From positions 1 to 26,489 of the forward strand of contig JAPLNJ010000839.1 of assembly GCA_026692885.1 (NCBI GenBank): a stretch of DNA of 26,489 nt, written 5' to 3'. The DNA comes from Planctomycetota bacterium (GTDB taxonomy: Bacteria; Planctomycetota; Planctomycetia; Pirellulales; Pirellulaceae). A model generated the notes under the pieces. That model was not told where the DNA came from, ran no database searches, and saw only the letters and a list, made by a program, of their open reading frames with translations. Every line of letters begins with the position of its first letter. Positions within the stretch are counted from its first letter, which is position 1. The position numbers and the translations under genes were made by a program. Positions 23,755 to 26,489 of this stretch are shown here, piece by piece.

Positions 23755-24423
23755 ATGAACGCCATGATGCACACAATGAAAGCAGTGGACACGGCGAAAA
23801 CGGTGGACACGGCGGCGGACTCGCAATCGGCGGTGACCGACGAGGAGTTGCTGAGGCGATATCGCGAGACCGACGACCGCGAGCACTTTGCGGAGTTGGT
23901 GTCACGCTACGAGCGGGAGTTGTACAGCTACCTCAAGCGATACCTGGGCGACGCGGAGATGGCAGAGGATGTCTTCCAGGCGTCTTTCCTGCAAGTCCAT
24001 CTGAAGGCCGAACAATTCGCGTCTGACCGCCGGTTCCGTCCCTGGCTCTATGCGATTGCCACTAACCAGGCGATCGACGCGCAGCGCCGGCATCGGCGGC
24101 AGCGGATGGTTAGTTTGGAGGGCATCTACAGTGGCCACGAGCATGGCGAGGAGGACAGCCCGGCCAATTGGATGATCAGCCACGAGCCGAGTCCGGGCGC
24201 GAAGACCGACGAGGGGGAACGCGACGAGTCGCTGCGGCGGGCCATGAGTCAACTGTCCGACCAGATGCGATTGGTGATTCATCTGGTGTACTACCAAGGA
24301 TTGATGTACCGTGAGGCAGCGGAAGTGATGGCCGTGCCGGTGGGCACGATCAGGAGCCGGTTGCACGCGGCTATTGCCAAGCTGACTGAGTTCTGGAATC
24401 AACAACACGCAGAATCAGACTGA
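23755..24423 (+). CDS. ECF-type RNA polymerase sigma factor
   Basis: This 222-residue sigma-70 family protein has region 2 (about 30-110; LGDAEMAEDVFQASFLQVHL, then RFRPWLYAIATNQAID) and region 4 (about 160-215; YREAAEVMAVPVGTIRSRLH with the helix-turn-helix). Regions 1 and 3 are absent, as in extracytoplasmic-function factors. Several ATG codons lie close together (23755, 23764, 23767, 23776) and no strong ribosome site picks one, so the first 20 or so residues (rich in T, A, D) are uncertain. It is followed 8 bp later by an anti-sigma-like gene, so the pair should form a regulatory switch. Confidence 0.92.
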   Translation: MNAMMHTMKAVDTAKTVDTAADSQSAVTDEELLRRYRETDDREHFAELVSRYERELYSYLKRYLGDAEMAEDVFQASFLQVHLKAEQFASDRRFRPWLYAIATNQAIDAQRRHRRQRMVSLEGIYSGHEHGEEDSPANWMISHEPSPGAKTDEGERDESLRRAMSQLSDQMRLVIHLVYYQGLMYREAAEVMAVPVGTIRSRLHAAIAKLTEFWNQQHAESD

Positions 24424-24431
24424 GCGATCCG

Positions 24432-25445
24432 ATGCGCGAAGACCTGTTGGGGTATCTGCTGGAAGCGCTCGACGAAGCCGAACGTGAACGCGTGGAGCAG
24501 CTGCTGCGAAATGATCCCGAATTGCAGCGCCGACTGGAGGACCTCAAGGACGAGTTGCAAATGCTCTCCGGCGAGCAAGACTCGCTTACCCCGCCGCCCG
24601 GCCTGGCCGAGCAGACCTGCGCGATGGTCGCCGCCTACGAGGATGACCGGCCTCGCGCCACGGGTGCGGGACGGCGCAAGGCGACTTCCTCCGAGGTCCG
24701 CTTATCGGCCCGCGCTCGCCGGGAGTTGGTGGGCGGCGGCTCGGCCACCGCGTTTGCCGATCTGGTGGTTGGGGCCGGCATTTTTCTCGCGGCCTCGTTC
24801 CTGTTCCTACCCGCCATCGCCAACAGCCGCTTTCACTCCGAGGTCACGGCCTGCCAGTACAATCTCCAACGCATCGGAGATGCCTTGACCAGCTTCAGCG
24901 AGAATCGTGGCGGTCTGTTTCCGCAGGTGCCCACGGTCGGCAAACGGGGCGTGGCAGGCGTGTACGCTCCGACGTTGGTCTACAACGAGTTTCTCACGGA
25001 ACCACGCGTGCTGATCTGTCCTGCCTCCAACCTGGCTCTCCTGCGAGATGAATGGTTCGTGCCGACCTTGGCCGAGCTGGACGCAGCCGAGGGCCGTCGG
25101 CTCGTGCGTTTGCAAAGTCTGATGGGTGGTAGCTACGGCTACACGCTGGGCTACTTGGCAGATGGTCGCTATCGTAATCATCGCAACGAGCGGCGGCCCC
25201 ATTTCGGCCTGCTGGCAGATGCCCCGAGTTTTCATCTCGCCGGCCACCAAAGCAGCAACCACGGCGGACGTGGGCAGAACGTGCTGTACGAGGACGGGCA
25301 TGTGGAACTCGTCACCGGCTGTTACGAGGGGCCCGACGGGGACTTTCTGTTCCTGAATCGTCATGGCTTCGCGGAAGCCGGTGCCGACAAGCAGGACACC
25401 GTGATCGTGGCCAGCGGAATCCCGCCGTTCCCACAACACCAATAG
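24432..25445 (+). CDS. Anti-sigma-like / pseudopilin-like (DUF1559 type) fusion membrane protein
   Basis: This 337-residue protein starts with an acidic helical domain (residues 1-60; LLGYLLEALDEAERERVEQL) like planctomycetal anti-sigma or zf-HC2-type regions but without the zinc CHCC motif. A basic linker and one hydrophobic helix (about 108-130) follow. The helix and the next segment (ACQYNLQRIGDALTSFSENR, then GGLFP) resemble the stalk of type II pseudopilin-like DUF1559 proteins. A C-terminal H277-x10-D288-G289 motif in NHGGRGQNVLYEDGHVE fits the H-X9-DG group. Predicted topology puts the anti-sigma part inside and the pilin-like part outside the membrane. It probably controls the upstream sigma factor. 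The family is inferred from motif reading. Confidence 0.78.
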   Translation: MREDLLGYLLEALDEAERERVEQLLRNDPELQRRLEDLKDELQMLSGEQDSLTPPPGLAEQTCAMVAAYEDDRPRATGAGRRKATSSEVRLSARARRELVGGGSATAFADLVVGAGIFLAASFLFLPAIANSRFHSEVTACQYNLQRIGDALTSFSENRGGLFPQVPTVGKRGVAGVYAPTLVYNEFLTEPRVLICPASNLALLRDEWFVPTLAELDAAEGRRLVRLQSLMGGSYGYTLGYLADGRYRNHRNERRPHFGLLADAPSFHLAGHQSSNHGGRGQNVLYEDGHVELVTGCYEGPDGDFLFLNRHGFAEAGADKQDTVIVASGIPPFPQHQ

Positions 25446-25457
25446 TCCGTGATGCAT

Positions 25458-25596
25458 GTAGGGTGGGCCAAGGGAACGCCACATCGCGGTGGGCCTTCGC
25501 AAACCACCCCGCAGTAGTTCATGGTGCGACGACATAACCACGTTTGACACAGCGACCGCGGCCCACCAGGAACACGGCTTGCTCGACCCACCCTAC
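25458..25596. mobile_element. GTAGGGTGGG-ended element, uninterrupted copy
   Basis: This 139-bp non-coding element has inverted ends GTAGGGTGGGCCAAG and, on the other strand, GTAGGGTGGGTCGAG. Both halves are found, in opposite orientation, flanking the insertion at 17183-17432. It fills most of the gap between the anti-sigma-like gene and the rhodanese gene. No transposase is encoded, so it would be mobilised in trans if at all. Confidence 0.75.
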
Positions 25597-25643
25597 TCAA
25601 CCGATGGACAATCCCGAATAGCCTGCCGAAAGGAGATTCTGAA

Positions 25644-26207
25644 GTGGCCGTGACTCTGGAAACGATTAGCCCTGCTCAACTTGAGCAACTGCGTCAAAGC
25701 GGTAAGCTGCTGGAATTGATCGACGTACGAACCCCGGCGGAATTCCGCGAAGTACATGTGGCTTACGCCGTGAACAGGCCGTTGGAAAAACTCGACCCGC
25801 CGTCGATCATGCAGAGTCGCAGCAGTTCTTGCGACCAACCGCTATTTGTCATTTGCCGCAGTGGTGCCCGCGGAAAGCAGGCGTGCGAGCAGTTCATCGC
25901 GGCCGGTTACTGCCAGGTGATCAACGTGGAAGGCGGCACGTTGGCCTGCGAGGCGGCAGGCTTGCCGTTGGTGCGCGGCCAGAAGACGCTGTCCCTGGAT
26001 CGCCAAGTGCGGATTGCCATCGGCATGTTGGTGCTGGCGGGGGTCGTGCTGGGTTGGCTGGTCCATCCCTGGTTCATCGGCCTGTCGGCTTTCTGCGGGG
26101 CAGGCTTGATCTTTGCCGGGATCACGGACAAGTGCCCCTTGGCCATGGTGATCGCCCGGATGCCCTGGAATCAGGTCAAGAATCAGAAGAACTGCTGCGG
26201 GTCGTAA
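25644..26207 (+). CDS. Rhodanese-domain protein with C-terminal DUF2892 membrane hairpin (YgaP-like)
   Basis: This 187-residue protein has a rhodanese domain (1-115) with DVRTPAEF and active-site C71 in ICRSGARGKQA, which carries persulfide sulfur. Two membrane helices follow (about 123-140 and 143-160), then CPLAMVIARMPWN, the DUF2892 signature. The layout is that of YgaP-type membrane sulfurtransferases with the catalytic domain in the cytoplasm. The start is GTG at 25644, backed by AAGGAG about nine bases upstream. The C-terminal CC is a possible further thiol site. It stands alone after a repeat element; no sulfide-oxidation genes are adjacent, so its sulfur donor is not known. Confidence 0.9.
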   Translation: MAVTLETISPAQLEQLRQSGKLLELIDVRTPAEFREVHVAYAVNRPLEKLDPPSIMQSRSSSCDQPLFVICRSGARGKQACEQFIAAGYCQVINVEGGTLACEAAGLPLVRGQKTLSLDRQVRIAIGMLVLAGVVLGWLVHPWFIGLSAFCGAGLIFAGITDKCPLAMVIARMPWNQVKNQKNCCGS

Positions 26208-26360
26208 CAGAACGGGGAGTGGGAGGGCGACGCTAGGCGATGCAAAGTTGGGGTTGACATGGGAAATTGGCTCGGTGGCAAGGGCGAGAGCCTGTTTCGC
26301 TGTTTGCCCCGAAATGGCGCACATGACAGCTCGAGACAACGCCCTGATCGTGATCCACAG

Positions 26361-26480
26361 GTTTTCGCCCCGATAGGGGCAGCCACAAATCAGCCCAGGG
26401 CAGAGCGGAGCGGCGTTCGCCGCGTAGCGCCGCCCTGGGTTATGAGAGGATTGAGAACACGAGCCCTGAAGGGGCGAAAC
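26361..26480. repeat. Inverted-repeat element near the right edge (GGGGCGAAAC ends)
   Basis: The left end GTTTTCGCCCCGATAGGGGC (26361-26380) and right end GCCCTGAAGGGGCGAAAC (26463-26480) are imperfect inverted copies. Inside, CCCAGGGC and GCCCTGGG form another pair. No gene is seen in 26208-26489. It has the look of a planctomycetal dispersed palindromic repeat, but only one copy is in this window. Confidence 0.5.
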
Positions 26481-26489
26481 AAGCCTTGG

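Overview
The window looks like a piece of a GC-rich Planctomycetota chromosome, probably Pirellulales-like. The evidence is a secreted formylglycine sulfatase, an ECF sigma factor followed by an anti-sigma/pseudopilin-like fusion carrying an H-x10-DG motif, an lpxK gene (lipid A, so a Gram-negative envelope) and many small palindromic intergenic repeats. The lineage is inferred from gene content; no rRNA or tRNA gene is visible.

Positions 551-12450 (minus strand) hold the main system. An HTH-PTS EIIA regulator (12450-11761) and an ArsR-type repressor (11326-10982) lie upstream of a tight run: a second HTH-EIIA regulator (10829-10122), then genes for a membrane complex of the complex I / group 4 hydrogenase superfamily. 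These are two HyfB/NuoL-like antiporter subunits, HyfC/NuoH-like, HyfE/NuoK-like, HyfF/NuoN-like, HyfG (a NuoC-NuoD fusion) and a ferredoxin-HyfI fusion. The large subunit has lost all four nickel-binding cysteines, while the iron-sulfur ligands of the small subunit are present. It should therefore be an energy-converting hydrogenase-related (Ehr-like) complex rather than a hydrogenase. The two EIIA-HTH proteins suggest phosphotransfer-dependent control.

Positions 12614-17496 carry a repeat-rich gap, a short-chain dehydrogenase plus FAD-dependent oxidoreductase pair (minus), a small apparently frameshifted ORF (minus), a secreted sulfatase (plus) and a nested repeat element. Positions 17527-21828 carry recQ (plus; its C-terminal helix-turn-helix domain is out of frame) convergent with icd-lpxK (minus). 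Positions 21947-26207 carry an NCS2-like permease (minus), divergent from the ECF sigma and anti-sigma/pseudopilin pair (plus), then a rhodanese-DUF2892 sulfurtransferase (plus).

The non-coding DNA is structured. There are two homologous ~250-bp elements (242-489 and 17183-17432), each with a central ~32-bp-arm palindrome and a 32-nt loop. The second is inserted in a GTAGGGTGGG-ended element whose uninterrupted relative lies at 25458-25596. A third, very short GTAGGGTGGG-type repeat appears to be translated in frame inside the first hyfB gene (9439-9496). There are also 82-bp tandem repeats and several long hairpins at gene ends.
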